Positions 8,964-17,549 of a DNA stretch of 64,000 bases are shown here, one piece after another. How positions within the stretch are numbered: the first letter of the stretch is position 1; each line of letters begins with the position of its first letter. The position numbers were made by a program, and so were the translations under genes. The DNA is taken from positions 62,001 through 126,000 of the forward strand of contig CAWJJO010000018.1 of assembly GCA_963843285.1 (NCBI GenBank). The letters run 5' to 3'. The notes beneath the pieces were generated by a model. It saw nothing but the letters and a program-made list of their open reading frames with translations, was not told the origin of the DNA and made no database searches. This stretch comes from CAZDDB01 sp963843285. GTDB lineage: Bacteria > Acidobacteriota > HRBIN11 > JAKEFK01.

Positions 8964-8995
8964 ATACCTTCGTGCTCTTCGTGCCCTTCGTGGTT
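8523..8995. mobile_element. Candidate GxxExxY element with 29-bp terminal inverted repeats
   Basis: The left end (8523-8551) and right end (8967-8995) are inverted copies matching at 26 of 29 positions, each made of three CACGAAG 7-mers with two-base spacers. Between them lies only the GxxExxY gene. The 473-bp unit sits between DUF58 and SpoIIM genes that otherwise belong to one operon. No target duplication could be identified with confidence. Mobility is inference. Confidence 0.6.
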
Positions 8996-9005
8996 AATAA
9001 GATTC

Positions 9006-10010
9006 ATGATTATTGATGTGCCGCGGTTTGTAAACGCGGAAAAAAAATACTGGGAAGAGCTGGAACGCCAGTTAGTCAGGCTGGAAGCGGATCCGGATTG
9101 CAAAATGGATCTACAACAGCTGAAACGCTTTCATTATCTCTACGAACGAGCCTCCTCCGATCTTGCCAGGATCACCACTTTTGGGACAGAGCGTGAAATC
9201 CGCAGCTACCTGGAATCGCTGGTAGCGCGGGCATATGGAGAGATTCACGAAACGCGGGAAAAGCCATACAGATTTCGTCCGCTGCATTGGTTCTTCATCA
9301 TTTTTCCACAAGTCTTTCGCAAGAACGTTCGCGCATTCTATCTGGCTGTAGCCATTACGCTGGCGGGGTGCGCGTTTGGTGGAACGCTGATCAGCATGGA
9401 TTCGGAAGCAAAAGAGATTCTTCTCCCTTTTTCACATCTGCAGGAGAGCCCGTCTGAACGTGTGGCGCAGGAAGAAAAAGCAAAAGAGGACAGGCTATCA
9501 GGACAGAAAACCACATTTTCATCATTTCTGATGACGCACAACACACGTGTTTCACTGCTGACTCTTGCCATGGGGATGACTTGGGGAATCGGCACGATCC
9601 TGTTGCTTTTCTACAATGGTGTGATTCTTGGGGCGGTCGCGCTGGATTATGTGCTTGCGGGAGAAACAAAGTTTCTTCTTGGCTGGCTGCTTCCGCATGG
9701 AGTGATTGAGATTCCCGCGATTTTGATCGCCGGGCAGGCCGGTTTTGTATTGGCTGGCGCGTTGATCGGCTGGAAGCAACGCGCATCTTTGCAAACACGT
9801 TTCCGAATGATTTCCAGCGATCTCGTGACACTGATTTCCGGAGTAGCGATGCTTTTGATCTGGGCCGGATTCATCGAAGCATTCCTGTCTCAATATCATG
9901 AGCCGGTGCTTCCTTATTCGATCAAAATTTCATTCGGTGCTTTGGAACTCTTCCTTTTGTGTTTGTTCCTGAGCCGGTCCGGAACAAAGAAAGAGGTTGA
10001 AGAATCTTGA
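9006..10010 (+). CDS. SpoIIM (stage II sporulation protein M) family membrane protein
   Basis: 334 residues. The N-terminal 95 residues are soluble and helical. Several membrane helices follow, with the family-typical segment FNGVILGAVALDYVLAG-like (here YNGVILGAVALDY), and LPHGVIEIPAILIAG near residue 235. SpoIIM/DUF95 proteins occur widely outside sporulating bacteria, next to RDD and MoxR/DUF58 genes, as here. Nothing suggests sporulation. Its stop overlaps the next start. Confidence 0.9.
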   Translation: MIIDVPRFVNAEKKYWEELERQLVRLEADPDCKMDLQQLKRFHYLYERASSDLARITTFGTEREIRSYLESLVARAYGEIHETREKPYRFRPLHWFFIIFPQVFRKNVRAFYLAVAITLAGCAFGGTLISMDSEAKEILLPFSHLQESPSERVAQEEKAKEDRLSGQKTTFSSFLMTHNTRVSLLTLAMGMTWGIGTILLLFYNGVILGAVALDYVLAGETKFLLGWLLPHGVIEIPAILIAGQAGFVLAGALIGWKQRASLQTRFRMISSDLVTLISGVAMLLIWAGFIEAFLSQYHEPVLPYSIKISFGALELFLLCLFLSRSGTKKEVEES

Positions 10011-10771
10011 GTCGCGGAAAAGCAGGCCAGCTTTTGATACAGACGCCCGAAGGAATTTCCTTCCCCCTTCGTCTGGCAGGTCCTGTAACAAGATTTCTTG
10101 CATGGGTTCTCGATAATGTTGTAATAGCCGTCCTTTCCATGGTGGTCGGGATCCTTGTTAATCTCCTCCGTCCTTTCAGTTTGGATTTTGCAAGTGCAGT
10201 TTCCATCCTTTCCTATTTTATAATTTCGATCGGCTATCCAATTACTACGGAGTGGTTCTGGAGGGGACAGACGATTGGCAAACGGTTGCTCAGACTTCGA
10301 GTGATGGACGCTCAGGGGCTTCGCCTTCAATTCAGTCAGGTTGTCATCCGCAACCTGCTTCGTTTTGTCGATATGCTTCCTGCATTATACATAGTGGGTG
10401 GCGCATTTTGTCTTTTGAGCAGGAACGCGCAGAGATTGGGCGATCTTGCTGCGAACACGATTGTGATCCGCATTCCGGAAGCCGCGGCGCCGGATGTAAC
10501 GCAAGTACTTTCCGGAAAATACAATTCCTTTCGGGAATATCCGCATCTGATAGCGCGACTGCGCCAGCGAGTCTCATTGGAAGAAGCGGGTGTAGTGCTG
10601 CAATCGATCCTGCGCAGGGAAGACCTGGATCCGATTGCGCGCCTGGAGCTGTTCAGTAAGATCTCAGGTCACATGCGCGAGATTGTGCCCTTTCCGCAGG
10701 AAGCCACTGATGGTCTTACGGACGAACAATACGTGCGCAATGTCGTCGACGTGCTCTTCCGTGCACATTAA
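10007..10771 (+). CDS. RDD family membrane protein
   Basis: 254 residues starting with TTG at 10007 in a TTGA overlap with the SpoIIM stop. The RDD core (about residues 20-150) has FLAWVLDNVVIAV, a GQTIGKRLLRLRVMDAQG turn and the C-terminal RLGDLAANTIVIR typical of the family. A soluble helical tail follows. The SpoIIM-RDD pair is a common companion of MoxR/DUF58 clusters. This is the last gene of the operon; a 7-mer inverted repeat follows. Confidence 0.88.
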   Translation: MSRGKAGQLLIQTPEGISFPLRLAGPVTRFLAWVLDNVVIAVLSMVVGILVNLLRPFSLDFASAVSILSYFIISIGYPITTEWFWRGQTIGKRLLRLRVMDAQGLRLQFSQVVIRNLLRFVDMLPALYIVGGAFCLLSRNAQRLGDLAANTIVIRIPEAAAPDVTQVLSGKYNSFREYPHLIARLRQRVSLEEAGVVLQSILRREDLDPIARLELFSKISGHMREIVPFPQEATDGLTDEQYVRNVVDVLFRAH

Positions 10772-10777
10772 GGGAGG

Positions 10778-10879
10778 AAACCACAGATGAACACAGATAA
10801 ACACCGATTTTTCCTTTGATATCTGTGTTTATCGGGGTTTCTCTGTGGTTTCATTTCCTACCTGTGCGTCTCTGTGGTA
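10778..10879. repeat. Inverted 7-mer repeat (CACAGAT/CACAGAG type)
   Basis: Between the RDD gene and the thiolase gene. The left arm has CACAGAT-type units, the right arm has ATCTGTG and CTCTGTG units, and a third partial arm (tctctgtggt) follows. The arms can pair into a long hairpin. It could act as a transcript end, but there is no T-tract. Confidence 0.7.
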
Positions 10880-10949
10880 AATTCCTCCCTGTTTCGCGTC
10901 GTGAAGAAAATCGTTATTATAAAGGATCGAATTTCTTGGAGATTTTGCT

Positions 10950-12128
10950 ATGAAAGATGTGATGATTCTCGGTGGAATGCGAACACCGATGAGCGAATAC
11001 AATGGCGCATTGAGTGACTTGAGCGCGATCGATCTGGGTGTGATTGCAGCAAAAGGCGCGCTGCAAAAGACGGGCGTATCGCCGGATGAGATCCAGCATG
11101 TTGTGTTTGGAAATGCGTTGCAGACAAGCGCCGACGCGATCTATGGCGCAAGGCATGTTGGACTCAAAGCCGGCGTTCCGATTCCCGTGCCGGCATTGAC
11201 TGTCAATCGGCTGTGCGGATCCGGCATTCAATCCGTCGTTGAAGCCGCGCATCTGATCCAACTGGGAGAAGCGGACCGTGTCCTGGCGGGAGGCATGGAG
11301 TCATTGAGCCAGGCTCCCCACGTAATTCGTGGCGCGCGAAAAGGTCTTCGTCTTGGTGAAGGAAAGCTGGAAGACCTGCTGATGGCTTCACTGATGGATC
11401 CCTATTGCGGTTGCTACATGGCACAAACTTCGGACAATCTTGCAAGACAGTACAACATCAGCAGGGAAGAACAGGACGCCTACGCATATCGCAGTCAAAA
11501 GGCCGCAACTGCGGCCTTTGAAGCCGGCAAGTTCAAAGAAGAGATCGTGCCGGTAGAAATTCCTTCACGAAAAGGTTCCATCATTGTAGATCGCGACGAT
11601 CACCTGCGGTTCGATACAACGCTGGAAGGGCTGGCAGCACTGAAGCCTCATTTTAGCAAAGATGGGTTTGTCACGGCCGGAAATGCGAGTGGAATTGTCG
11701 ATGGAGCGGCGGCCCTGGTCGTTTGCAGCGGAGAAGAAGCGAATCGTCGAAATACGAAACCTCTGGGACGTATCGTTTCATGGGCTTATGCGGGTGTGGA
11801 ACCGAAGATGATGGGAATCGGTCCTGTCCCGGCGGTCCAGGAAGCTCTCAAGAAGGCAGGTCTGAGACTTTCCGATCTGGACTTGATTGAAGTGAATGAA
11901 GCGTTCGCGGGCCAGTACCTTGCTGTGGAAAAGGTTCTGGAATTGAATCGCGAAAAAGTAAATGTAAACGGCGGAGCAATCGCTCTGGGGCACCCGCTGG
12001 GTGCAACCGGTACGCGTCTTCTGCTCACGGTACTGCTGGAATTGCGTCGTAGAAATAAGAAGTATGGCGCGGCAACTGCCTGCATTGGTGGCGGACAGGG
12101 GATCGCCATGATTGTCGAATCATTGTAA
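10950..12128 (+). CDS. Acetyl-CoA acetyltransferase (thiolase)
   Basis: 392 residues, full thiolase length. The nucleophilic cysteine lies in NRLCGSGIQS (C89). EVNEAFAG and GGAIALGHPLGATGTR carry the catalytic histidines, and CIGGGQG near the C-terminus holds the second active cysteine. It condenses two acetyl-CoA or cleaves acetoacetyl-CoA or 3-ketoacyl-CoA in the cytoplasm. The ribosome site TTGGAG precedes the ATG. It is followed by 3-hydroxyacyl-CoA dehydrogenase and enoyl-CoA hydratase genes, so it is part of a short-chain acyl-CoA pathway; whether synthesis or degradation is not shown. Confidence 0.95.
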   Translation: MKDVMILGGMRTPMSEYNGALSDLSAIDLGVIAAKGALQKTGVSPDEIQHVVFGNALQTSADAIYGARHVGLKAGVPIPVPALTVNRLCGSGIQSVVEAAHLIQLGEADRVLAGGMESLSQAPHVIRGARKGLRLGEGKLEDLLMASLMDPYCGCYMAQTSDNLARQYNISREEQDAYAYRSQKAATAAFEAGKFKEEIVPVEIPSRKGSIIVDRDDHLRFDTTLEGLAALKPHFSKDGFVTAGNASGIVDGAAALVVCSGEEANRRNTKPLGRIVSWAYAGVEPKMMGIGPVPAVQEALKKAGLRLSDLDLIEVNEAFAGQYLAVEKVLELNREKVNVNGGAIALGHPLGATGTRLLLTVLLELRRRNKKYGAATACIGGGQGIAMIVESL

Positions 12129-12140
12129 GAAAGGAAATTT

Positions 12141-12220
12141 CACGCAAAGGCGCAAAGAGCGCAAAGATCGCAACGGAGGAATTTACAATAAAAACTTTGC
12201 GACCTTTGCGTCTTTGCGAG
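12141..12220. repeat. Inverted 7-mer repeat (CGCAAAG type)
   Basis: The left arm has three CGCAAAG units with one- or two-base spacers; the right arm has CTTTGCG units. It lies between the thiolase and dehydrogenase genes. Confidence 0.8.
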
Positions 12221-12238
12221 AAATAACAGGAGCTTTGT

Positions 12239-13093
12239 ATGGGAATCAAGAAGGTAGGAGTACTTGGCTGCGGTTTGATGGGTTCCGGCATTGCGCAGGT
12301 GTGCGCCCAGGCAGGTTATGACACGATCGTTCGCGAAATCAGTGACGATCTGCTTCAAAAGGGGCTCGATGGCATTCGCAAATTTGCGGGTAAGATGGCA
12401 GAGCGCGGACAGCTCAAAATCAGCGTGGATGATCTGTTCCAGAAGCTGCGTGGTACTACTAAATTAGAAGATATGGCAGACCGCGATCTGATGATTGAGG
12501 CGGTGCCCGAGATCGTGGATCTGAAAAAGTCAACTTATGGGGCGCTCTCCAACATCTGCCGCGAAGATGTCATCTTCAGCAGCAATACATCTTCGCTTTC
12601 CATCATTGAAATGGCGATGTCCACAAAGCATCCGGAACGATTTGTGGGCCTGCATTTCTTCAACCCCGTTCCCAGAATGGAGCTGGTGGAAGTGGTTCGG
12701 ACGATTGTCAGCTCCGAGGAAGTCTTCCGGCAGGTCTTTGCATTTGCGGAATCCCTGGGCAAGAAGCCGGTTGCAGCAACCGATAAGCCTGGGTTTATCG
12801 TGAATCGCCTTCTGGTTCCGTATCTTCTGGATGCGATCCGGGCATACGAGGATGGCTTTGGCAGCATCGAAGATATCGACAAAGCAATGCATCTGGGTTG
12901 CGGATATCCGATGGGCCCGTTTACGCTGCTGGATTTTGTGGGCCTCGATACTACGTACTATATTGCTAATATTATGTTCGATGAATTCAAGGACCCTCGC
13001 TTTGCCCCGCCTACACTGTTGAAACGGATGGTGCTGGCGGGACAGTACGGCAAGAAGTCGGGCAAGGGATTTTATGACTATTCGAAGAAGTAA
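12239..13093 (+). CDS. 3-hydroxybutyryl-CoA / 3-hydroxyacyl-CoA dehydrogenase
   Basis: 284 residues, the length of short-chain single-function enzymes. The Rossmann motif GCGLMGSGIAQV (residues 10-21) binds NAD(P), and LHFFNPVPRMELVEVV holds the catalytic histidine region. The C-terminal domain carries GYPMGPFTLLDFVGLDT. It interconverts acetoacetyl-CoA and 3-hydroxybutyryl-CoA in the cytoplasm. RBS AGGAG precedes the ATG. It sits between the thiolase and the enoyl-CoA hydratase, which supply the adjacent steps. Confidence 0.93.
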   Translation: MGIKKVGVLGCGLMGSGIAQVCAQAGYDTIVREISDDLLQKGLDGIRKFAGKMAERGQLKISVDDLFQKLRGTTKLEDMADRDLMIEAVPEIVDLKKSTYGALSNICREDVIFSSNTSSLSIIEMAMSTKHPERFVGLHFFNPVPRMELVEVVRTIVSSEEVFRQVFAFAESLGKKPVAATDKPGFIVNRLLVPYLLDAIRAYEDGFGSIEDIDKAMHLGCGYPMGPFTLLDFVGLDTTYYIANIMFDEFKDPRFAPPTLLKRMVLAGQYGKKSGKGFYDYSKK

Positions 13094-13104
13094 GGGAGAT
13101 CTCC

Positions 13105-13887
13105 ATGGAACTACAAAATCTGTTGTATGAAGTTCGCGATCAAATTGCCGTTGTAACAGTCAACCGGCCAAAGGTAATGAACGCGCTGAATGATGCGACG
13201 ATGGATGAGCTGCGGCGTGTGTTTCTGGATATCCGGCATCGCGCGGATGTGGGCGCGGCCATTCTCACGGGCTCGGGTGAAAAGGCGTTTATTGCCGGCG
13301 CAGACATCAATGAACTGGCGACTTCGACACCGATTGAAGGAAAGGACCGTTCGCGGCGCGGCCATCACATTCTGGACATCATTGAAAATCTCGGAAAGCC
13401 GGTAGTCGCAGCGATCAACGGGTACGCGCTGGGCGGCGGATGCGAGCTCGCGATGGCATGCACGCTCCGGGTGGCCTCGGAAAATGCAAAACTGGGTCAG
13501 CCTGAAGTGAAACTTGGTCTCGTTGCGGGCTATGGCGGGACGCAACGTCTGGTTCGTCTGGTGGGGTTGGGCCGCGCGCTGGAGCTTCTTCTTACAGGCG
13601 AACAAATCTCCGCTCAACGGGCGTACGAAATCGGACTTGTCAATGCGGTTCATCCGCAAGGCGAGTTGATTTCGGAAACAGAAAGTTTGCTCCGGAAAAT
13701 TCTTGCCAACGGTCCGATTGCCGTTCGTTTGACTATGGAAGCAGCCTTTCACGGCAGCCAGATGTCACTGGCGGAAGGGTTGAATCTGGAAGCCACGTTG
13801 TTCGGACTGAGTTGTACCACGGAAGACATGAAGGAAGGAACGCGTGCCTTTGTCGAAAAGCGAGCCGCACAATTCAAAGGCAGGTAG
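13105..13887 (+). CDS. Enoyl-CoA hydratase
   Basis: 260 residues with the crotonase fold. KAFIAGADINEL forms part of the acyl-CoA site, GGGCELAMAC carries the first catalytic glutamate and QPEVKLGLVAGYGGTQRL the second, so both acidic residues needed for hydration are present. It hydrates enoyl-CoA to 3-hydroxyacyl-CoA, the step next to its upstream neighbour. RBS GGGAG lies ten bases before the ATG. The next gene starts twelve bases downstream. Confidence 0.93.
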   Translation: MELQNLLYEVRDQIAVVTVNRPKVMNALNDATMDELRRVFLDIRHRADVGAAILTGSGEKAFIAGADINELATSTPIEGKDRSRRGHHILDIIENLGKPVVAAINGYALGGGCELAMACTLRVASENAKLGQPEVKLGLVAGYGGTQRLVRLVGLGRALELLLTGEQISAQRAYEIGLVNAVHPQGELISETESLLRKILANGPIAVRLTMEAAFHGSQMSLAEGLNLEATLFGLSCTTEDMKEGTRAFVEKRAAQFKGR

Positions 13888-13898
13888 AATTCCTCAAC

Positions 13899-15395
13899 AT
13901 GCAAGACGCCGAACGCGATTTTTGTGAAAACACGTTGCAGCTTGCTGTCACACAGGGCGTTGACTATGCGGACATCCGGCTAATTCCCCACGCGATCACC
14001 GAAAACATTTCCGTCAAGAACGGAGTCGTCGAAAATCTGGAATACAGCGAATCGGCGGGATTTGGAGTGCGGGTTCTGCTCAACGGAGTCTGGGGTTTTG
14101 CATCCAGCTCACGAGTCCAGGAAAAAGAAATGGCGCGGGTTGTTGACACGGCCATCCAGATCGCGAAAGCAAGCGCGATCACCCGGCAACGCGCGGTAAA
14201 ATTATCCTCTGCGTTGATCTGGAAAAAAGCTCGATACGTCAGCTCTGTCCAAATCGATCCGTTCAAAGTCTCGCTGGAAGAGAAAGTGGATCTGCTTGTG
14301 AAAGCCGATCAGCAAATGAGGCAGAACAGCAAGAAAGTAAAGATTACGGAATGCGAGATGACATTCGCGCGTTTCGCCAAAACCTTTGTTTCCACGGAAG
14401 GTTCCTATATAACGCAGGACATCACGGTGAGCGGTGGCGGAATCAGTGCGAAGGCTGTGGACGGGGAGGAAGTGCAGATTCGTTCCTATCCCAACAGCTT
14501 TCGAGGCAATTTTGCGACACGCGGATATGAGCTGATTGAAGCGATGGACCTGCTGAAGCATGCCCCGCGTGTCGCGCAGGAGGCGGAAGAACTGCTCTCC
14601 GCACCCGATTGTCCGGAGATGGAAACCAGTATCATTCTGATGCCGTCGCAGCTTTGCCTGCAAATTCACGAATCGGTCGGACATGCGGTGGAGCTCGATC
14701 GTATTCTCGGCACGGAGATCACCTATGCGGGCGGAAGTTTTCTAACTCCGCTGCTGAATCAATTGGGAAGTTTCCGGTATGGTTCACCGCTTGTAAATAT
14801 TACCGCGGACGCCACCCTGGAAGGCGGGCTTGGCAGCTTCGGTTTTGATGACGAAGGTGTGGAAGCGCAGAAGTTTCCGTTGATCCAGGAAGGAATTCTG
14901 AAAAATCTCCTGACTTCCCGTGAGACTGTAACCGAAGTGAACGAAAAACTCGGGCGAGAATACTTCCAATCCAGCAATGCCACTATGCGGGCGTCGTCGA
15001 CGAATCGGATCCCGCTCATCCGGATGACGAACATTTATCTGGAACCGGGAGAAACAAAATTTGAGGATCTGATCGCGTCTACTGAAAATGGAATGTTGTT
15101 CGATACAAATTTTAGCTGGAGCATCGATGATCTCCGCAAGAATTTCACGTTCGGCGTTGAAGCTGCAAGGCAAATCAAGAACGGGAAGATCGGACAACTT
15201 TATAAGAACTCGTTATACACAGGGATCACACCTGTATTCTGGAACTCGTGCGATGCGGTTTGCGACCGGACTCACTGGGAAATGTACGGGACACCAAACT
15301 GCGGAAAGGGACAGCCCGGACAAATCATGGAAGTGGGACACGCCGCTTCGCCGGCCCGCTTCCGCAATGTGAAGATCGGTACTAGAAAGAAGTAA
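13899..15395 (+). CDS. tldD: TldD family metalloprotease
   Basis: 498 residues from the ATG at 13899, just after the hydratase stop. The zinc motif HESVGH (HExxxH) is present in QIHESVGHAVELD. GGLGSFGFDDEG and the glycine-rich core also match TldD. TldD and TldE form a heterodimeric protease that unfolds and cleaves small proteins or peptides. The partner gene tldE follows at 15450. An in-frame upstream ATG at 13812 overlaps the hydratase gene and was not used. Confidence 0.92.
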   Translation: MQDAERDFCENTLQLAVTQGVDYADIRLIPHAITENISVKNGVVENLEYSESAGFGVRVLLNGVWGFASSSRVQEKEMARVVDTAIQIAKASAITRQRAVKLSSALIWKKARYVSSVQIDPFKVSLEEKVDLLVKADQQMRQNSKKVKITECEMTFARFAKTFVSTEGSYITQDITVSGGGISAKAVDGEEVQIRSYPNSFRGNFATRGYELIEAMDLLKHAPRVAQEAEELLSAPDCPEMETSIILMPSQLCLQIHESVGHAVELDRILGTEITYAGGSFLTPLLNQLGSFRYGSPLVNITADATLEGGLGSFGFDDEGVEAQKFPLIQEGILKNLLTSRETVTEVNEKLGREYFQSSNATMRASSTNRIPLIRMTNIYLEPGETKFEDLIASTENGMLFDTNFSWSIDDLRKNFTFGVEAARQIKNGKIGQLYKNSLYTGITPVFWNSCDAVCDRTHWEMYGTPNCGKGQPGQIMEVGHAASPARFRNVKIGTRKK

Positions 15396-15410
15396 GAGGT
15401 AATCACATTC

Positions 15411-15436
15411 GGCGGCCACGGAGGGCCGCCGCTCCA
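15411..15436. repeat. GC-rich REP-like palindrome, copy 2
   Basis: Between tldD and tldE; GGCGGCC and GGCCGCC can pair around acggag. Same family as the copy at 1094. Confidence 0.7.
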
Positions 15437-15449
15437 CAGACTGAAGACT

Positions 15450-16844
15450 ATGATTGGGGAAAAACAGGCGTTTGAAATCCTGAAGTCGGCGCTGCGTTAC
15501 GCGGAATCGAAAAGACCGGACTATGTAGAATTTCTCCTGATGGGCTGGCACAACAGTCTCACGCGAGTGGCCAATTCGCAGATCCATCAGAACGTTTCGG
15601 AATCGGAAGCCGTCCTGGCTGTGGATGTAATCCACAACCTCAGGATCGGTTCTGCCTCCACGAATCTATTTTCCGACGACTCCATCAGGAATGCCATCGA
15701 TGTCGCGATGGAGTCTACCAAGCACAAGGCACAGCTGCCGACCGGACTGAGGCTCAAGGAATTTCCGAAGGGTGAGAAGAAGGGAAAATTCTTTGATCGT
15801 ACTGCGGAGTTTTCACCGCTCGATCGCGCCCGGTTATTGAAAAATATCATTGACGAAGCTCGCGCTGCTGGTCTGATGACCTCAGCCAAATTCCAGACCG
15901 GCGCCGGAGAAATCGCTGTGGCGAACTCGCAGGGAACCATGGTCCACACCTCCTTTACGGATGCAAATCTGAGCGCCATTCTTACGGGTTCCTATGACAG
16001 TGTCTATGCCGCCGTTGCTTCCCAGGATAGCGGGGGACTCCAGGTGGAGCGATTCATTGCAGATCTTCTGGGCAAGGCGCGTCTCCAGAATCAGAAACCA
16101 CGCGACCTTTTCGCCGACCGGAAACCGGGAGATGAGCTCTTCTATGATGTGATTCTTGAACCGGCTGCTGTCTCCGAATGGCTCGATTTCTTGGCCTACA
16201 CCGGATTCAATGGTCTCAGTTATCACGAAGATGAAAGTTTTCTGTGCGGCAAACTGGGAAAACAAGTCATGGGAGAAAATGTCAGCATCTGGGATGATGG
16301 GAACGATCCTGCAGGGTACGTATTGCCGTTTGACTTTGAAGGGACGCCAAAGAGCAAAATATTTTTTGTTGAAAAAGGCATCGGCCGCAATATCGCCTAT
16401 GATAGTTTGCTGGCAGCAAAGGAAAATGCTGTTACGACGGGGCACTCGCTTGGAGCCGGGCAGCGACACTTGGGAGCCCTACCATTGAATCTGTTTATGG
16501 AGGGTGGGGAGCAATCCCTGGATTACATGATCGCTTCCTCGGAAGAGCCAACGATCTACGTGACTCGATTTCACTACACAAATATTGCCGATCGTAGAAA
16601 CGTAGTTCTTACCGGGATGACAAAAGACGGGACCTTTCTTGTAGAAAATGGAGAGATCGTTTGCCCGGTTGTAAACCTCAGGTATCTACAAGGAGTGGTG
16701 GACGCATTTCATCGAATCGAAATGCTGTCCGATCCAATACTCGTGCATGATCCGGAAGGATATGGCGCTCTGATTCCCAGCAGCTCTGTTGTGCCGGCGG
16801 TCAAGATTCGAAAGGTTCGATTTATCGGTAGCAGCGGCCGCTGA
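15450..16844 (+). CDS. tldE: TldE/PmbA family protein
   Basis: 464 residues. It has the overall layout of the PmbA/TldE family and lacks the HExxxH motif of its partner, as TldE does. NLFMEGGEQSLDYMI and the conserved ending with VVNLRYLQGVVDAFHRIEML are recognisable. It is the non-catalytic half of the TldD/E protease. It follows tldD by 54 bases containing a REP-like palindrome. Confidence 0.9.
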   Translation: MIGEKQAFEILKSALRYAESKRPDYVEFLLMGWHNSLTRVANSQIHQNVSESEAVLAVDVIHNLRIGSASTNLFSDDSIRNAIDVAMESTKHKAQLPTGLRLKEFPKGEKKGKFFDRTAEFSPLDRARLLKNIIDEARAAGLMTSAKFQTGAGEIAVANSQGTMVHTSFTDANLSAILTGSYDSVYAAVASQDSGGLQVERFIADLLGKARLQNQKPRDLFADRKPGDELFYDVILEPAAVSEWLDFLAYTGFNGLSYHEDESFLCGKLGKQVMGENVSIWDDGNDPAGYVLPFDFEGTPKSKIFFVEKGIGRNIAYDSLLAAKENAVTTGHSLGAGQRHLGALPLNLFMEGGEQSLDYMIASSEEPTIYVTRFHYTNIADRRNVVLTGMTKDGTFLVENGEIVCPVVNLRYLQGVVDAFHRIEMLSDPILVHDPEGYGALIPSSSVVPAVKIRKVRFIGSSGR

Positions 16845-16845
16845 T

Positions 16846-16874
16846 TTGCGGTGATCCATTTCAGTCGATATAAT
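16846..16874 (+). promoter_or_regulatory. Likely sigma-70 promoter for the gene at 16909
   Basis: TTGCGG (16846-16851), a 17-base spacer, then TATAAT (16869-16874). The -10 box overlaps the ATG at 16873, so translation from there is unlikely; this supports the start at 16909, which has CAGGAGA upstream. Confidence 0.65.
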
Positions 16875-16908
16875 GAATCTTGACCCTTCCTCATTTTCAG
16901 GAGATCCC

Positions 16909-17523
16909 ATGAAAGACCCTGTGGCTGAAAAGAAAGACCTGGCATCTGAACGAATCGACGAAATTCTGGTACAGGTAATGCACCGGTATCGCAATTTTTT
17001 TCTCGGGCCTGGCATTAATATGGATGAATACAGTGTGCCTCTGCGCACGCGCCCGGACTTTGTGGCCCCTCTGGTGACTGTGATGGGTTATACGTTCGGG
17101 GTGAAGGCGCTTAAGATCGATAGCGATCATTTTATCGAAGTTTCCGGAAACGTTTACGCCAGCGGTTTTAATCTCGAGCGGTTTCGCGAAAAAATGAAGT
17201 CGGAGCTGAGTCCCAAGGTGGCGCGCGAGGTCATGAAAAATTTTGCCGAAGAACATGACTACGAACATGTTTCGGACGGCGATCTATACGAATTTGCGGA
17301 TTACTTTGATTTTGACCCTACCGAGCACATTCAAATCGCGACGAAAGTGAAGAAGGAAGAAAGCAAGGTAACCAAGAAAATGGAGGATGTCATTTTACAG
17401 CAGCGATTCAGGATCAAGAAGAAATCCGTCAGCGATCTGCTGAAATCTCCTGACAAATTCGGGAGCGCTGTCTATCTCTACTGTCTGCGTCTGTTTGTAA
17501 GCGCTTATCGGAAGAGCTTGTAG
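16909..17523 (+). CDS. Hypothetical cytoplasmic protein
   Basis: 204 residues, highly charged, with no signal peptide or membrane segment. The start at 16909 is preceded by CAGGAGA, and an ATG at 16873 overlaps the promoter. The middle part (YTFGVKALKIDSDHFIEVSG) looks like an alpha/beta domain and the C-terminal part is helical. I do not recognise a family. It has its own promoter, and the next gene follows after 26 bases with GGGAGG. Confidence 0.65.
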   Translation: MKDPVAEKKDLASERIDEILVQVMHRYRNFFLGPGINMDEYSVPLRTRPDFVAPLVTVMGYTFGVKALKIDSDHFIEVSGNVYASGFNLERFREKMKSELSPKVAREVMKNFAEEHDYEHVSDGDLYEFADYFDFDPTEHIQIATKVKKEESKVTKKMEDVILQQRFRIKKKSVSDLLKSPDKFGSAVYLYCLRLFVSAYRKSL

Positions 17524-17549
17524 GGGCGGATCGCACGGGAGGATTTTGT

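Noticed and set aside
9006..10010. Sporulation locus
   Set aside because: SpoIIM-type proteins are common outside spore formers, and no other sporulation gene is present.
4226..12220. CRISPR-like arrays from the 7-mer repeats
   Set aside because: Units are 7 bases with 2-base spacers; no spacers of CRISPR size and no cas genes.
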